From Bacteroidales bacterium (lineage in GTDB: Bacteria; Bacteroidota; Bacteroidia; Bacteroidales; UBA932): a stretch of 48,716 bases of DNA. The notes under the pieces were generated by a model. It saw only the letters and a program-made list of their open reading frames with translations, made no database searches and was not told where the DNA came from. A program made the position numbers and the translations under genes. Shown in pieces: positions 1-8,110 of this stretch; within the stretch, counting starts at the first letter, position 1, and each line of letters starts with the position of its first letter. Location: the NCBI GenBank assembly GCA_024398365.1, contig JAKSJG010000007.1, positions 1 to 48,716 of the forward strand, written 5' to 3'.

Positions 1-2002
1 CCAGAGTTGCGTTTTTCCATACGGCTATGCCGCCGCCATTCTTCGCGCTGCAGTTTTCGATCCTGACATTGCCGCCGATAGTGTAAGTACCCGCCTGGTA
101 GAGACCGCCGCCCTTGCCCGTGCAGGAGCAATTGTCTATCAGGGCATTCTCAGAGACTGTCATGGTTGATGCAGTGGCATTGTCACGGATTCCGCCGCCG
201 TCTCCATCGAGAGCCTTGCAGCCCGTAATGTGCGCGTTGCCCTTCATTTCAATGCTGATTCCCGAGGTGGTTCCGGTATTGCAGATACCGCCACCATGCG
301 TTTTCGAAGTACAGTCTTTTATGAGGATATCACCTGCGAGGGTGAGATTTGCACCGACGGCCAAAGCGATGGCTCCGCCGACTGTCTCTGCGGTACAGTT
401 CTCGACAAGCACCTTGCCGCTGAGTGCGGTCACCTTTCTGGCTTCAAAAGCACCGCCGCATGTGCCGGCCTGGCAGCCTGATATCGTGACTTCATCTGAA
501 AGTTCAATCTTGCCGTTGCCGTAGAATCCGCCGCCGCCCTTTCCTGACTTACAGTTTTCGATGCGGGCTCTGCCGGACATTATCAACTTGCTTGTTTCAT
601 TGTTGTAGTTGGAGAGTATGGCGCCGCCCCAGAATGCGCTTGAGCATCCGGAGATGAGCACGTCATCCTGCACATAAACGGAACCGTCGCTGCAGAGGGC
701 GCCGCCGCCATAACTTGATGAAGCAGGCGCATTGTGGCAGTTGGTGATTTTCAGATTGTCCTTTAAATATATAACGGATTGTTTGTTACCCCAAATCGCA
801 CCACCGTATGGACGGGAGTTCTTGAAGTCCGAGATGGTGACGTCCTTGCCGAATGAAGCAGTGGATGCGACCACGGCGAAAGGACGGTCTGTAGCTGTTT
901 CGCTTGTGCCCTGACCGACAAACTTGGTGTCGGTGAAATCGACATCGGAACTTGACATTACATGGATAGCGCCCTGGTAATTGTCAGTAATCTCATCATA
1001 TTTGCTGACGAAACTTACTGTGTGTCCATTGCCGTTCCAGATAAATTTCTTGCCGCTGATCTTAACCTGGGATTCGATGGTGCAGTCCTTAAGCAATTCA
1101 ACCTTTCCATCTGCCTTTGCAGTGGTGGTGATGCCGTTGATGGCAGCAGCAAGAGACTCGGCATATGTCCAGGTCGCTCCACCGTCATTTGAATAACGCG
1201 CCGGGCTGCCGACGAATTCAGGGGTGAATTCGGCAGAGTAGATCTTATTGGCCTCGACGGTTGCAGTTCTGACGGCAGTCGTGCTCCAGCTGTTGTTGTC
1301 AGCAGTGTGGACGGAAATCTTGAGTCCTGTGTATTCGCCTGCAGGTACCGGCACATAGAACTTAGTACCCTCGGATGTGAGAGCGATGCCGTCGCCACAA
1401 TCAAGAGTGACAGATCCCTTTTCGTTGTCAATGATCGTTGCAGACTGTCCGTCAAGAACCGTGAACTTGCCGGAAAGACCGATATTGTCAGCGGAAACTT
1501 CGATGTCCTTGACGGTCTTGGTGCCCTTGAGGTTGATTTCGAGGACACCGCAGATGTTGAGGAATGAGAGACTCGTATTCTCGCTTACAGCCACCATCGG
1601 AGCCGGGAGCATGTTTGCGGCGGTGCATACCTGCTTTGCAGGGATAATGCCTTCGCCTGTCTCAGGGTCGAATGTGCAGCGGTAAGTTGCATAATACTCG
1701 CCGAAGATATCCTTTGCATCGGCATCTGAGGCGTTCTTCTTTTCGAATGTCGCCTTTGTGGCATCCGATGGATCCGGAGTCGCTACATAAGCTACACCGT
1801 TTATGAGTATCTCGTCTCCTGCCACCCAGTTGACCTTGCCGGCGCTGCCGTCGATGTCAATCGATGTCCTGGTGGCATTGGCGATGGTAGCTGTGAAAAC
1901 GAGGGATTCGCCCTTCGGGGCGCTGAAATTATCCTGTGCGCAGCTTGCGAACAGTGGGATTGCTGCAATAGAGAGCAGGAAACTTTTGATAATGTTCTTC
2001 AT
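1..2002 (-). CDS. Surface lipoprotein, fimbrillin-like N-terminus plus beta-helix repeats (3' end cut by window)
   Basis: An open frame runs from an ATG at 2002 to the window edge without a stop, so about 667 residues of a longer protein are visible. It begins with a lipoprotein signal ending in LFASC (Cys21), followed by an acidic stretch as in surface-exposed Bacteroidales lipoproteins. Residues about 25-280 look like the fimbrillin/Mfa-type adhesin domain (TRTSIDIDG followed by VNWVAGDEI, a common opening of such proteins). From about residue 300 onward the chain is a run of roughly 20-30-residue repeats with GGGI/GGAI turns, ISGC/IENC motifs and regularly spaced Cys and Asn, typical of right-handed parallel beta-helix (Pmp-like) proteins. 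A strong AGGAGG ribosome site lies 6-7 nt before the start. A small-peptide gene ends just upstream. Probable role: cell-surface adhesion or glycan contact. That role is inferred from architecture only. Confidence 0.8.
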   Translation of the reverse strand, partial: MKNIIKSFLLSIAAIPLFASCAQDNFSAPKGESLVFTATIANATRTSIDIDGSAGKVNWVAGDEILINGVAYVATPDPSDATKATFEKKNASDADAKDIFGEYYATYRCTFDPETGEGIIPAKQVCTAANMLPAPMVAVSENTSLSFLNICGVLEINLKGTKTVKDIEVSADNIGLSGKFTVLDGQSATIIDNEKGSVTLDCGDGIALTSEGTKFYVPVPAGEYTGLKISVHTADNNSWSTTAVRTATVEANKIYSAEFTPEFVGSPARYSNDGGATWTYAESLAAAINGITTTAKADGKVELLKDCTIESQVKISGKKFIWNGNGHTVSFVSKYDEITDNYQGAIHVMSSSDVDFTDTKFVGQGTSETATDRPFAVVASTASFGKDVTISDFKNSRPYGGAIWGNKQSVIYLKDNLKITNCHNAPASSSYGGGALCSDGSVYVQDDVLISGCSSAFWGGAILSNYNNETSKLIMSGRARIENCKSGKGGGGFYGNGKIELSDEVTISGCQAGTCGGAFEARKVTALSGKVLVENCTAETVGGAIALAVGANLTLAGDILIKDCTSKTHGGGICNTGTTSGISIEMKGNAHITGCKALDGDGGGIRDNATASTMTVSENALIDNCSCTGKGGGLYQAGTYTIGGNVRIENCSAKNGGGIAVWKNATL

Positions 2003-2020
2003 TTTCTGTCCTCCTTCAGA

Positions 2021-2158
2021 TTAAAACCAGTCGGCAGAATTGCCGTAACCGTAGTTCTGGTTACCGTTGTCTGTGCTGGCGCAGAGTACAGACTCTGCTG
2101 TCAGATCGACTACATCAGCCTTCGGCGAAGTGTAGCCGGTGGTTGTCGGTTGTTTCAT
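2021..2158 (-). CDS. Small 45-residue peptide ending in DWF
   Basis: A short frame from ATG 2158 to TAA 2021 encodes 45 residues. It starts MKQPTTTGYTSPKADVVDL, has an ESVLCAS core and ends in a Gly/Asn/Tyr-rich tail, GYGNSADWF. It sits 18 bp upstream of the large surface lipoprotein on the same strand, and that gene's ribosome site lies in the gap. Short proteins of this look (a tyrosine-proline near the N-terminus, a V-x-L-x-x-E-x core, a single Cys, then a Gly-rich tail with a terminal aromatic) are frequent in Bacteroidales next to surface-protein genes. I know of no assigned function. The case for it being real is its composition, which resembles that family, and its position. There is no signal peptide. 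It could be translated in coupling with the downstream lipoprotein. Confidence 0.6.
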   Translation of the reverse strand: MKQPTTTGYTSPKADVVDLTAESVLCASTDNGNQNYGYGNSADWF

Positions 2159-2194
2159 TTGTTTGTGGTATGTGAGTATGAATTAATGGAATTT

Positions 2195-3064
2195 CTACGG
2201 CAGGGATGATGACCTGATGATTTCCGTTTGCAATTTGAATATCACTGGAAAGATCAAGGAGCATTCGGCTGGTTTCCCGCGGACAGTGGCGGGAGCCCAT
2301 TTCGGTGCGTCGGCCACAACCCTCAATGCCTCCGCGTTGAAGGCAAGCAGCGAATATTCGATGATCTGATAATCTGCGTTGCCATCGGCATCAATGCCGA
2401 TCTTGAGTTTCACCAGCCCTTCCTTTCCGGCAAGTCTCAGATCCTCCGGATAATGGAGGCGGGCATTCACCCATTTGGAAAAGCTGTTCCTGTTCTGTCC
2501 AAGGAAGGCCGGATATTTGATAACTTCATCATACGGACATGTGCCTGTCCGCTGTTCTTCCCTTGAAGCCGCGCCATCCACCAGAGAAATGTCCACCCTG
2601 GTCCAGTCGCCGGACAGTGATTCAATGAAGTCGAAACTGCTCACATCTTCCGGCAAGGCACCGAAATACAGTGTGAATTCAAGTTTGTCACCAGCTTTGT
2701 AAACAGTTTCTTTCAGTGAAGACATCTCTTCCTCTGTGCCAAGGGGGATGCCTTCTGCTGCTGTCAGTCCGGTCGTCGCTACGCTGTCCGCCGTCCGGTA
2801 GTACAAGTGGCAGTCTCTTTCAATGAAACAGTGGCCTTTTGCCCTTTTTCGGAAAAGCACTTCGCATGACAATGCTGTCTTTTCGGAAGATGCGCTGACA
2901 TTCACAATCCTGAACTCACAGGCCGGTTTCTTGTCCGGCTTTTTCCCCTCCTTCACCAGAATTTTGCTGGAGGGAAAGTTTACCGACCGGTCTGCAGCAT
3001 ACGAAGGGGCGGCGGAGATCAATATCAGAATGGAAAAGATTATATCTTTCAGGCGTATTCTCAT
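2195..3064 (-). CDS. Periplasmic protein with TonB C-terminal domain
   Basis: A 289-residue protein with an N-terminal hydrophobic signal (MRIRLKDIIFSILILISAA) and probable cleavage near SYA-A. The middle region (about 30-180) is not recognised. The C-terminal part, from about residue 195, has the TonB_C signature: a short helix with LHYPEDLRLAGKEG, then VKLKIGIDADGN and PKWAPATVRGKP. This is the domain that links the inner-membrane proton-motive machinery to outer-membrane receptors or, in Bacteroidota, often occurs alone in exported proteins. There is no ExbB/ExbD neighbour, no N-terminal TonB anchor and no proline-rich spacer, so it is unlikely to be the main TonB. I chose ATG 3064. A TTG three codons upstream would also keep the frame. 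Confidence 0.7.
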   Translation of the reverse strand: MRIRLKDIIFSILILISAAPSYAADRSVNFPSSKILVKEGKKPDKKPACEFRIVNVSASSEKTALSCEVLFRKRAKGHCFIERDCHLYYRTADSVATTGLTAAEGIPLGTEEEMSSLKETVYKAGDKLEFTLYFGALPEDVSSFDFIESLSGDWTRVDISLVDGAASREEQRTGTCPYDEVIKYPAFLGQNRNSFSKWVNARLHYPEDLRLAGKEGLVKLKIGIDADGNADYQIIEYSLLAFNAEALRVVADAPKWAPATVRGKPAECSLIFPVIFKLQTEIIRSSSLP

Positions 3065-3137
3065 CTTTGGCAATTTTTTATCAAATTTCGAAAATAATTG
3101 TCAAAACTGAAACAGCTTCATTAATTTTTTAGTCCCT

Positions 3138-3169
3138 GTTGCGAAACTCAATACTTTTCGCTACTTTTG
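3138..3169 (+). promoter_or_regulatory. Putative Bacteroidota promoter of pyrH operon
   Basis: TACTTTTG at 3162-3169 matches the Bacteroidota -7 element TAnnTTTG. A GTTG at 3138-3141, 20 bp upstream, stands where the -33 TTTG belongs. The predicted leader to the pyrH ATG at 3200 is about 25 nt. Confidence 0.5.
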
Positions 3170-3199
3170 ACAAGATAATCGTATATTGAAACAGCAGAT

Positions 3200-3907
3200 A
3201 TGAAATACAATAGAATATTGCTCAAGCTCAGCGGCGAAGCGCTCGGCGGAGCCGAAGGAAAGGGCCTGAACGAGGCTGTTCTCGAGAAGTTTGCGGAACA
3301 GATTGCGGAAGTTGCCAAGAGCGGCGTCCAGGTGGCGATCGTCATCGGCGGCGGTAACATCTTCCGCGGCCTCCAGGGCATCAAGAAGGGCTTTGACCGC
3401 GTGCACGGCGACCAGATGGGAATGCTCGCGACCGTCATCAACAGCATCGGACTCTCCCTCTTCATCAAGGATCAGGGAGTGCCTGCAGAGGTGTTCACTT
3501 CCACTCCAATGCGCCCTATGGCGAAGTACTATATGCGCGACGAGGTGGTTGAATATATGGAGAAGGGCGGCATAGCACTGCTGGCCGGAGGTACCGGCAA
3601 CCCGTTCTTCACCACTGACTCCGGAGCTGCATTGCGCGCCTGCGAGATCAAGGCTGACGCCATCTTCAAGGGCACCAAGGTGGACGGTGTGTATGACAGC
3701 GACCCTATGAAGAACCCTGATGCAAAGAAGTATCAGGAGCTCTCGTTCACCAAGGCCATAGCCGACAACCTCGGTGTGATGGACATGACAGCCTTCACCC
3801 TCTGCAACGAGAACGACATCCCTGTGGTGGTGTTCAACATCAACAATGAAGGCGACCTCAAGAAGGCCGTTGCAGGAGAGCCTGTGGGCACATTGGTAAG
3901 AAAATAA
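3200..3907 (+). CDS. pyrH: UMP kinase
   Basis: Phosphorylates UMP to UDP with ATP in pyrimidine nucleotide synthesis, as a cytosolic hexamer. The 235-residue length is normal for bacterial PyrH. The amino-acid-kinase fold is visible from KLSGEALGG at the N-terminus, through IGGGNIFRG, which binds the phosphates, to GGTGNPFFTTDSGAA and the DGVYDSDP segment near residues 150-175. These are classic UMP-kinase signatures and exclude glutamate-5-kinase or aspartokinase. frr follows 11 bp downstream. The pyrH-frr pairing is common in bacteria and supports a shared transcript that also reaches the DAHP synthase gene. Start ATG 3200 lies about 25 nt behind a plausible promoter. Confidence 0.97.
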   Translation: MKYNRILLKLSGEALGGAEGKGLNEAVLEKFAEQIAEVAKSGVQVAIVIGGGNIFRGLQGIKKGFDRVHGDQMGMLATVINSIGLSLFIKDQGVPAEVFTSTPMRPMAKYYMRDEVVEYMEKGGIALLAGGTGNPFFTTDSGAALRACEIKADAIFKGTKVDGVYDSDPMKNPDAKKYQELSFTKAIADNLGVMDMTAFTLCNENDIPVVVFNINNEGDLKKAVAGEPVGTLVRK

Positions 3908-3918
3908 TTTCAGAAGAC

Positions 3919-4482
3919 ATGATAGACAAAGCTAAACAAGTCGTTGCTGATGCCAAGGCCAAGATGACCGACACAGTGACGCACCTTGACGAAAACCTCA
4001 AGAATTACCGTGCCGGAAAGGCCAATACCGGTGTTTTCAACCAGGTGATGGTATCTTATTACGGCAATATGACCCCGCTGCCTCAGACAGCCAGCATCAC
4101 TGCTCCTGACGCCAAGACCATGCTTATCCAGCCTTGGGACAAGAGCCTCATCCACGCTATCGAAAAGGCCATCATCGACGCCAACCTCGGCTTCACCCCT
4201 CAGAACAACGGCGAATGCATACGCATCAACGTGCCTGCCCTCACTGAGGAACGCCGCCGCGAGCTCGTGAAGAAGTCACGCACCGAAGGCGAAAGCTCCA
4301 AGGTCAGCATACGCAATACCCGTCGCGATGCTGTGGACGCTCTCAAGAAGATGGTTAAGGAAGGCCTTCCTGAGGATTCCGAGAAGGATTTCGAGGACGA
4401 GGTTCAGAAGCTCACCGACAACTTCTCCAAGAAGGTGGAGGAACTTCTTGCTGCCAAGGAGAAGGAGATAATGACTGTCTAA
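3919..4482 (+). CDS. frr: Ribosome recycling factor
   Basis: A 187-residue protein that, with EF-G, splits post-termination ribosomes. The length matches the usual 185 residues. Family features are visible: the N-terminal helix with an LDENLKNYRAGKAN segment (equivalent of the LxxxRTGRA motif), a middle beta domain containing MLIQPWD, and the C-terminal triple-helix part with LTEERRRELVKKSR and the Lys/Glu-rich end. It lies 11 bp behind pyrH and 11 bp before the next gene, consistent with an operon. Confidence 0.97.
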   Translation: MIDKAKQVVADAKAKMTDTVTHLDENLKNYRAGKANTGVFNQVMVSYYGNMTPLPQTASITAPDAKTMLIQPWDKSLIHAIEKAIIDANLGFTPQNNGECIRINVPALTEERRRELVKKSRTEGESSKVSIRNTRRDAVDALKKMVKEGLPEDSEKDFEDEVQKLTDNFSKKVEELLAAKEKEIMTV

Positions 4483-4493
4483 TCCGAGGGATT

Positions 4494-5528
4494 TTGACTG
4501 AAATAATTTCAGGTCCGTGCAGTGCGGAGAGTGAGGAGCAGGTCCTCGCCACCGCCGGCGCGCTCAGTGCTCTGGCGTTTCCCGAAGGGATGCGCCTTTG
4601 CGCTTTCAGAGCGGGCCTGTGGAAGCCGCGCACCCGTCCCGGAAGCTTCGAGGGCGTGGGTGAGGCCGGTATTCCCTGGCTGAAGAGGGTGCAGGAGGAG
4701 CTGCATCTGCCGGTTGCGGTGGAGGTGGGCACTCCGGCGCATCTGGAGGCTGTGCTCAAGGCCGGGCTGGACATGGTCTGGATAGGTTCCCGCACCGTCA
4801 CCAATCCTTTTGCGGTGCAGGAGCTGGCCGACTGCCTCAAGGGCGTGGACGTGCCTGTATTTGTCAAGAATCCTATCAATCCCGACGTGCAGCTGTGGAT
4901 GGGGGCTCTCGAGCGCGTGCGCAAGGCAGGTGTGAGGAGCGTCTCAGCCATACACAGGGGCTTCTCCTTCTATGAGGAGAGCCGCTATCGCAATGCCCCG
5001 AAGTGGCAGGTGCCCATAGAGCTCAAGCGTCTGATGCCGGATGTGCCGGTGTACTGCGACCCGAGCCATATCTGCGGTTGCCGCGAATACCTGGGCGAGG
5101 TGTCCCAGCGCGCGTTGGACCTGGGCTTCAACGGCCTTTTCATCGAGAGTCACATTCAGCCGGAGGCGGCTCTGAGTGACGCTTCGCAGCAGGTGACTCC
5201 GGCTCAGCTGAAGGAGCTGCTGGACGCCCTGACGATAAAGGCATCCACTTCTTCGGATGCCGGGATACTCTCGCAGATTGACGCTCTGCGCAGCCAGATA
5301 GACCGCATAGACGACGAGCTGCTCGACCTGCTTGCCGCCAGGATGCAGGTGTCAGCCCAGATCGGAAGCTGCAAGAAGCGCGGCAACGTGCAGGTGCTTC
5401 AGCAGTCCCGCTGGGACGCGGTGCTCTCCGCTGCCCTGGCCGGCGCAAGGCAGAGAGGCCTTGACGAAAGGGCGGTGAAGGACATATTCGAAGCCATCCA
5501 CAGGGCTTCAATAGAGAAACAGATTTAA
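4494..5528 (+). CDS. Bifunctional DAHP synthase / chorismate mutase
   Basis: A 344-residue fusion of two shikimate-pathway enzymes. Residues 1 to about 250 form a class I DAHP synthase barrel of the KDO8P-synthase-like subgroup: GPCSAES at the start, a FRAGLWKPRT-like active-site loop, FVKNPINPD, IHRGFS, and CDPSHICG carrying a metal-binding His. Residues about 258-340 are a helical AroQ-type chorismate mutase (LRSQIDRIDDELLDLLAARM). The first half condenses PEP with erythrose-4-phosphate. The second turns chorismate into prephenate, so the fusion probably serves feedback control of Phe/Tyr synthesis. This arrangement is known from Bacteroidota. The start is TTG at 4494, 11 bp after frr and preceded by GAGG. 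No upstream ATG is in frame. Confidence 0.92.
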   Translation: MTEIISGPCSAESEEQVLATAGALSALAFPEGMRLCAFRAGLWKPRTRPGSFEGVGEAGIPWLKRVQEELHLPVAVEVGTPAHLEAVLKAGLDMVWIGSRTVTNPFAVQELADCLKGVDVPVFVKNPINPDVQLWMGALERVRKAGVRSVSAIHRGFSFYEESRYRNAPKWQVPIELKRLMPDVPVYCDPSHICGCREYLGEVSQRALDLGFNGLFIESHIQPEAALSDASQQVTPAQLKELLDALTIKASTSSDAGILSQIDALRSQIDRIDDELLDLLAARMQVSAQIGSCKKRGNVQVLQQSRWDAVLSAALAGARQRGLDERAVKDIFEAIHRASIEKQI

Positions 5529-5538
5529 TTTTTTTGAT

Positions 5539-6933
5539 ATGACACGCAATTACATTTTCAAGAGTGTGGCTGCCGCAGCTTTGGCAGCTCTGGTGTTCGC
5601 GGCGGCAAGTCCGGATGCAAGTGCCAGAAAGAAGAAGAAAGTCGAGGAGCCTGCACCTCTGCAGACATCCGAAACAGGCTTCTATAAGGACATTTTCATG
5701 GACAGCGGCATCGGTCTTACCTCCAGGGTTGACCTGCCTGCAGCCCGCTACCTCAATCTGCAGATGGAGGAGTTCGTCTCCACACCGGGCCTGAGCAATT
5801 CAGTGCAGATGGATACCATCATCCAGAATCAGATGCTCCTTGGCAATGCCATGGACGAGAACGGAGTGCTCTTCTTCCCTGACGGCGCACCGCGTTTCCG
5901 CGTGATCTACGTCAACGGAGGTAATGCGATGATTCATTCAAAGGGCATGGGTCAGGAAGGCCGCGACGCATTCGTCAACTTCATCCATGCCGGCGGCAGC
6001 TACATCGGCACCTGCGCCGGAGCCTTCTTTGCCTGCCACTACAAGCTGATGGGCGATGCTCCGGATGCTCTTACCGTGGATGATTACAGCCCTAAATATA
6101 TCGGTATCTGGCCGGGTGTGGTACGCAATACAGTTTTGAGCAAGTCCAAGACAGGCGTTAAGATCGAACCGGGTTCAGCTCTTCTGAAGTACTACGATTT
6201 CGGCGGTGACATGTATGTGGACAGCGTCACTCACAACGGTGGCTGCTACGGCATCACTGACACCCTCTGGCCTGCAAAGGGCGAGGTCCTTGCACGTTAC
6301 GACCTGACCGTGCTCGAGAAGCAGCCGAAGCGCAATTTCAATGACTTCCCTGTGATCTGGTCAATCAAGGAGAAGGACGAATGGGGCCGCGTGATTTCCT
6401 GCGGTTCGCATCCTGAAGGTGTGACTTACGGCGACCGCCTGCATCTGATGTGCGCGATGGTGAAGTATGCCATGGACGGCAATCCCGGTCCGAAGGTGAA
6501 GGCTGAACTCACTATGGGCGAGACCCGCAGGATGGACAAATATACCCATGACAATATGCCGGAATATACGGCGGTGGGCGACAGGCAGTATCATCATTTC
6601 ACAGTTGAGGTACCTGAAGGTACTGATACGCTGAAGGTGTCTCTCGGCAGTGTGAAGGCCAGGAAGAATTTTGACGTGTATCTGTTTGTCAACAGGGACC
6701 AGTTCGCTTTCAAGGACAACGCCACATGGCAGAACATTTCCCTGGGTGTGGACAAGACCGTCACCATCCCTGCCCCTAAGCCTGGCAAATATTACATCTC
6801 AGTATATTGCGACACCACTGTGGATGCCACTCTCACGGAGAAGGGCACTCAGTACAGCGGACGCACTGACGTTCTCAACGGCGTGCCTTACACCATCGGT
6901 GTCAATGTGAAGCCTGCGGAGCCGAAGAAGTAA
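5539..6933 (+). CDS. Exported BPL_N/amidotransferase-fold protein with C-terminal beta-sandwich
   Basis: A 464-residue protein with a cleavable signal (residues 1-28, ending DASA-R) followed by a basic RKKKK stretch. Residues about 80-315 have the class I glutamine-amidotransferase-like fold of the biotin-protein-ligase N-terminal (BPL_N) family. The nucleophile elbow is GTCAGAFFAC with Cys159, preceded by VNFIHAGGSYI and followed by WPGVV and SHPEGV. The C-terminal 120 residues (about 340-460) look like a prepeptidase/PPC-type beta-sandwich. The protein therefore appears to act in the periplasm or at the surface as a hydrolase of unknown substrate. It lies 10 bp behind the DAHP synthase gene but is probably not functionally linked to it. 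It is the first of three exported amidotransferase-fold genes here. Confidence 0.75.
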   Translation: MTRNYIFKSVAAAALAALVFAAASPDASARKKKKVEEPAPLQTSETGFYKDIFMDSGIGLTSRVDLPAARYLNLQMEEFVSTPGLSNSVQMDTIIQNQMLLGNAMDENGVLFFPDGAPRFRVIYVNGGNAMIHSKGMGQEGRDAFVNFIHAGGSYIGTCAGAFFACHYKLMGDAPDALTVDDYSPKYIGIWPGVVRNTVLSKSKTGVKIEPGSALLKYYDFGGDMYVDSVTHNGGCYGITDTLWPAKGEVLARYDLTVLEKQPKRNFNDFPVIWSIKEKDEWGRVISCGSHPEGVTYGDRLHLMCAMVKYAMDGNPGPKVKAELTMGETRRMDKYTHDNMPEYTAVGDRQYHHFTVEVPEGTDTLKVSLGSVKARKNFDVYLFVNRDQFAFKDNATWQNISLGVDKTVTIPAPKPGKYYISVYCDTTVDATLTEKGTQYSGRTDVLNGVPYTIGVNVKPAEPKK

Positions 6934-6956
6934 TAGCTTTCAGATCAATACATAAT

Positions 6957-6989
6957 AAAAGGTGCGGAGCCCGGCGGCCCGCACCTTTT
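6957..6989. terminator. Bidirectional intrinsic terminator
   Basis: A perfect 11-bp inverted repeat, AAAAGGTGCGG with CCGCACCTTTT, encloses an 11-nt loop. It has A and T tracts on its two sides and lies between the convergent genes ending at 6933 and 7007, so it can stop transcription from both directions. Confidence 0.85.
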
Positions 6990-7006
6990 ATTGTATCATC
7001 AATACT

Positions 7007-8089
7007 TTAGAAGCAGTACCTTACACCGATGTTGAACGAAAGGGTTGACAGGTCGAATTTGCTGCCGTTGTCCTCTCTGGTGGAGCCGTCGAGGTTGGTG
7101 ACTTTGGACCGTGTCGCCATGCCGATCATATAGTCCATACCGGCGCCGAGTGAGATGTTGTCGGTCAAAGCATAGTCATATCCGATGCCGAGGCTGCCTC
7201 CGATAGTGGCGGCGAATGTCTTGAATGGTACGTTGTCCTGCAGTTTCTGTGTCGGCATGTTCGCATCGATCCTGTTATTATAGAGCAGACAGCCTGCGCC
7301 GATATTGGCCAGGAATGTGTGTTTCTGGTTGCCGGACATCACGCGGATGGCGTAGAACGGACCTGCGTATGTGATATTCCGCGACTCGCTGTAGCTTGCC
7401 GTATGCTCCTGATTTTTTACCAGCAGGTATATGTCATCAGTGGCTGACGAATGATAATTGTGGACTTTCAATCCGAATCCGTTGTTGTGGTCAAAGAATA
7501 ATGACGCCTCGGCGCTGACAGTGAAGCCAAGATTCATCTTATTGTTGTGGTTGTACATTTCCGTGGAGATGTACTGGTCCTCATTGTTCGCCATCATGCT
7601 TTTGCCCGCGCCGCAGTTGAGCGCGAAACGGAAGGTGTACGGGAGAGCGGAAGGCCTCTTGAGGTCGTAGATATCGCGTATTTCAGTGAATCTTGACGGT
7701 GCCGGGGCTGAGGTGATTGACTTGAGCCCTGTCAGGTCATTGAGATAATAGACATCCATCCAGATGCGGTCTGCGATGGCATCCTCTCCCTGCGGCAGGT
7801 AATCCGTGATGCGTATGATATTGCCACCATGTGACTTGGCCTGTTTGATGGCTGCTTTGAGGAGGTTGTCGTACGAACTCTTTTCTTCCGGCGTGAATTT
7901 GCCGGGAGTAATGGAAATGGAGCCGACTTTGATGCTCTTTTCCGGAGCTTTTGAAGTGTTGTCAAGGACGATGACATCCGCCTTTTCATTAAGGGCGGGG
8001 TATGCGTCAGAGAGGGAACCGGTCAGTTTTGGAGCGCAGCTTGAAAGAATGATGGCCGCAGCAGCTGTGAGGATGGTTGATCTTTTCAT
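7007..8089 (-). CDS. Lipoprotein with predicted outer-membrane beta-barrel, paralogue 1
   Basis: A 360-residue protein with a lipoprotein signal (lipobox LSSC, Cys18). The first half (about 25-145) contains the motif VIVLDNTS, then VGSISITPGKF, a YDNLLKAAIKQAKSHGGN helix and RIWMDVYYL. It is similar in sequence and order to the neighbouring gene at 8111-9238. The second half has alternating hydrophobic/aromatic strands (NLGFTVSAEASLFF, GPFYAIRVMS, LGIGYDYAL) and ends NIGVRYCF, as expected for a small outer-membrane beta-barrel. I do not recognise a named family, so the function is unknown. It lies 21 bp behind its paralogue, in one transcription unit. Confidence 0.65.
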   Translation of the reverse strand: MKRSTILTAAAAIILSSCAPKLTGSLSDAYPALNEKADVIVLDNTSKAPEKSIKVGSISITPGKFTPEEKSSYDNLLKAAIKQAKSHGGNIIRITDYLPQGEDAIADRIWMDVYYLNDLTGLKSITSAPAPSRFTEIRDIYDLKRPSALPYTFRFALNCGAGKSMMANNEDQYISTEMYNHNNKMNLGFTVSAEASLFFDHNNGFGLKVHNYHSSATDDIYLLVKNQEHTASYSESRNITYAGPFYAIRVMSGNQKHTFLANIGAGCLLYNNRIDANMPTQKLQDNVPFKTFAATIGGSLGIGYDYALTDNISLGAGMDYMIGMATRSKVTNLDGSTREDNGSKFDLSTLSFNIGVRYCF

Positions 8090-8110
8090 ATCTTGAATAA
8101 TGCTGATTCT

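Noticed and set aside
1015-1548. 177-residue minus-strand frame inside the surface lipoprotein gene
   Set aside because: It lies in a different frame within the long lipoprotein coding sequence, is low-complexity Ser/Arg-rich, and is a shadow of that gene.
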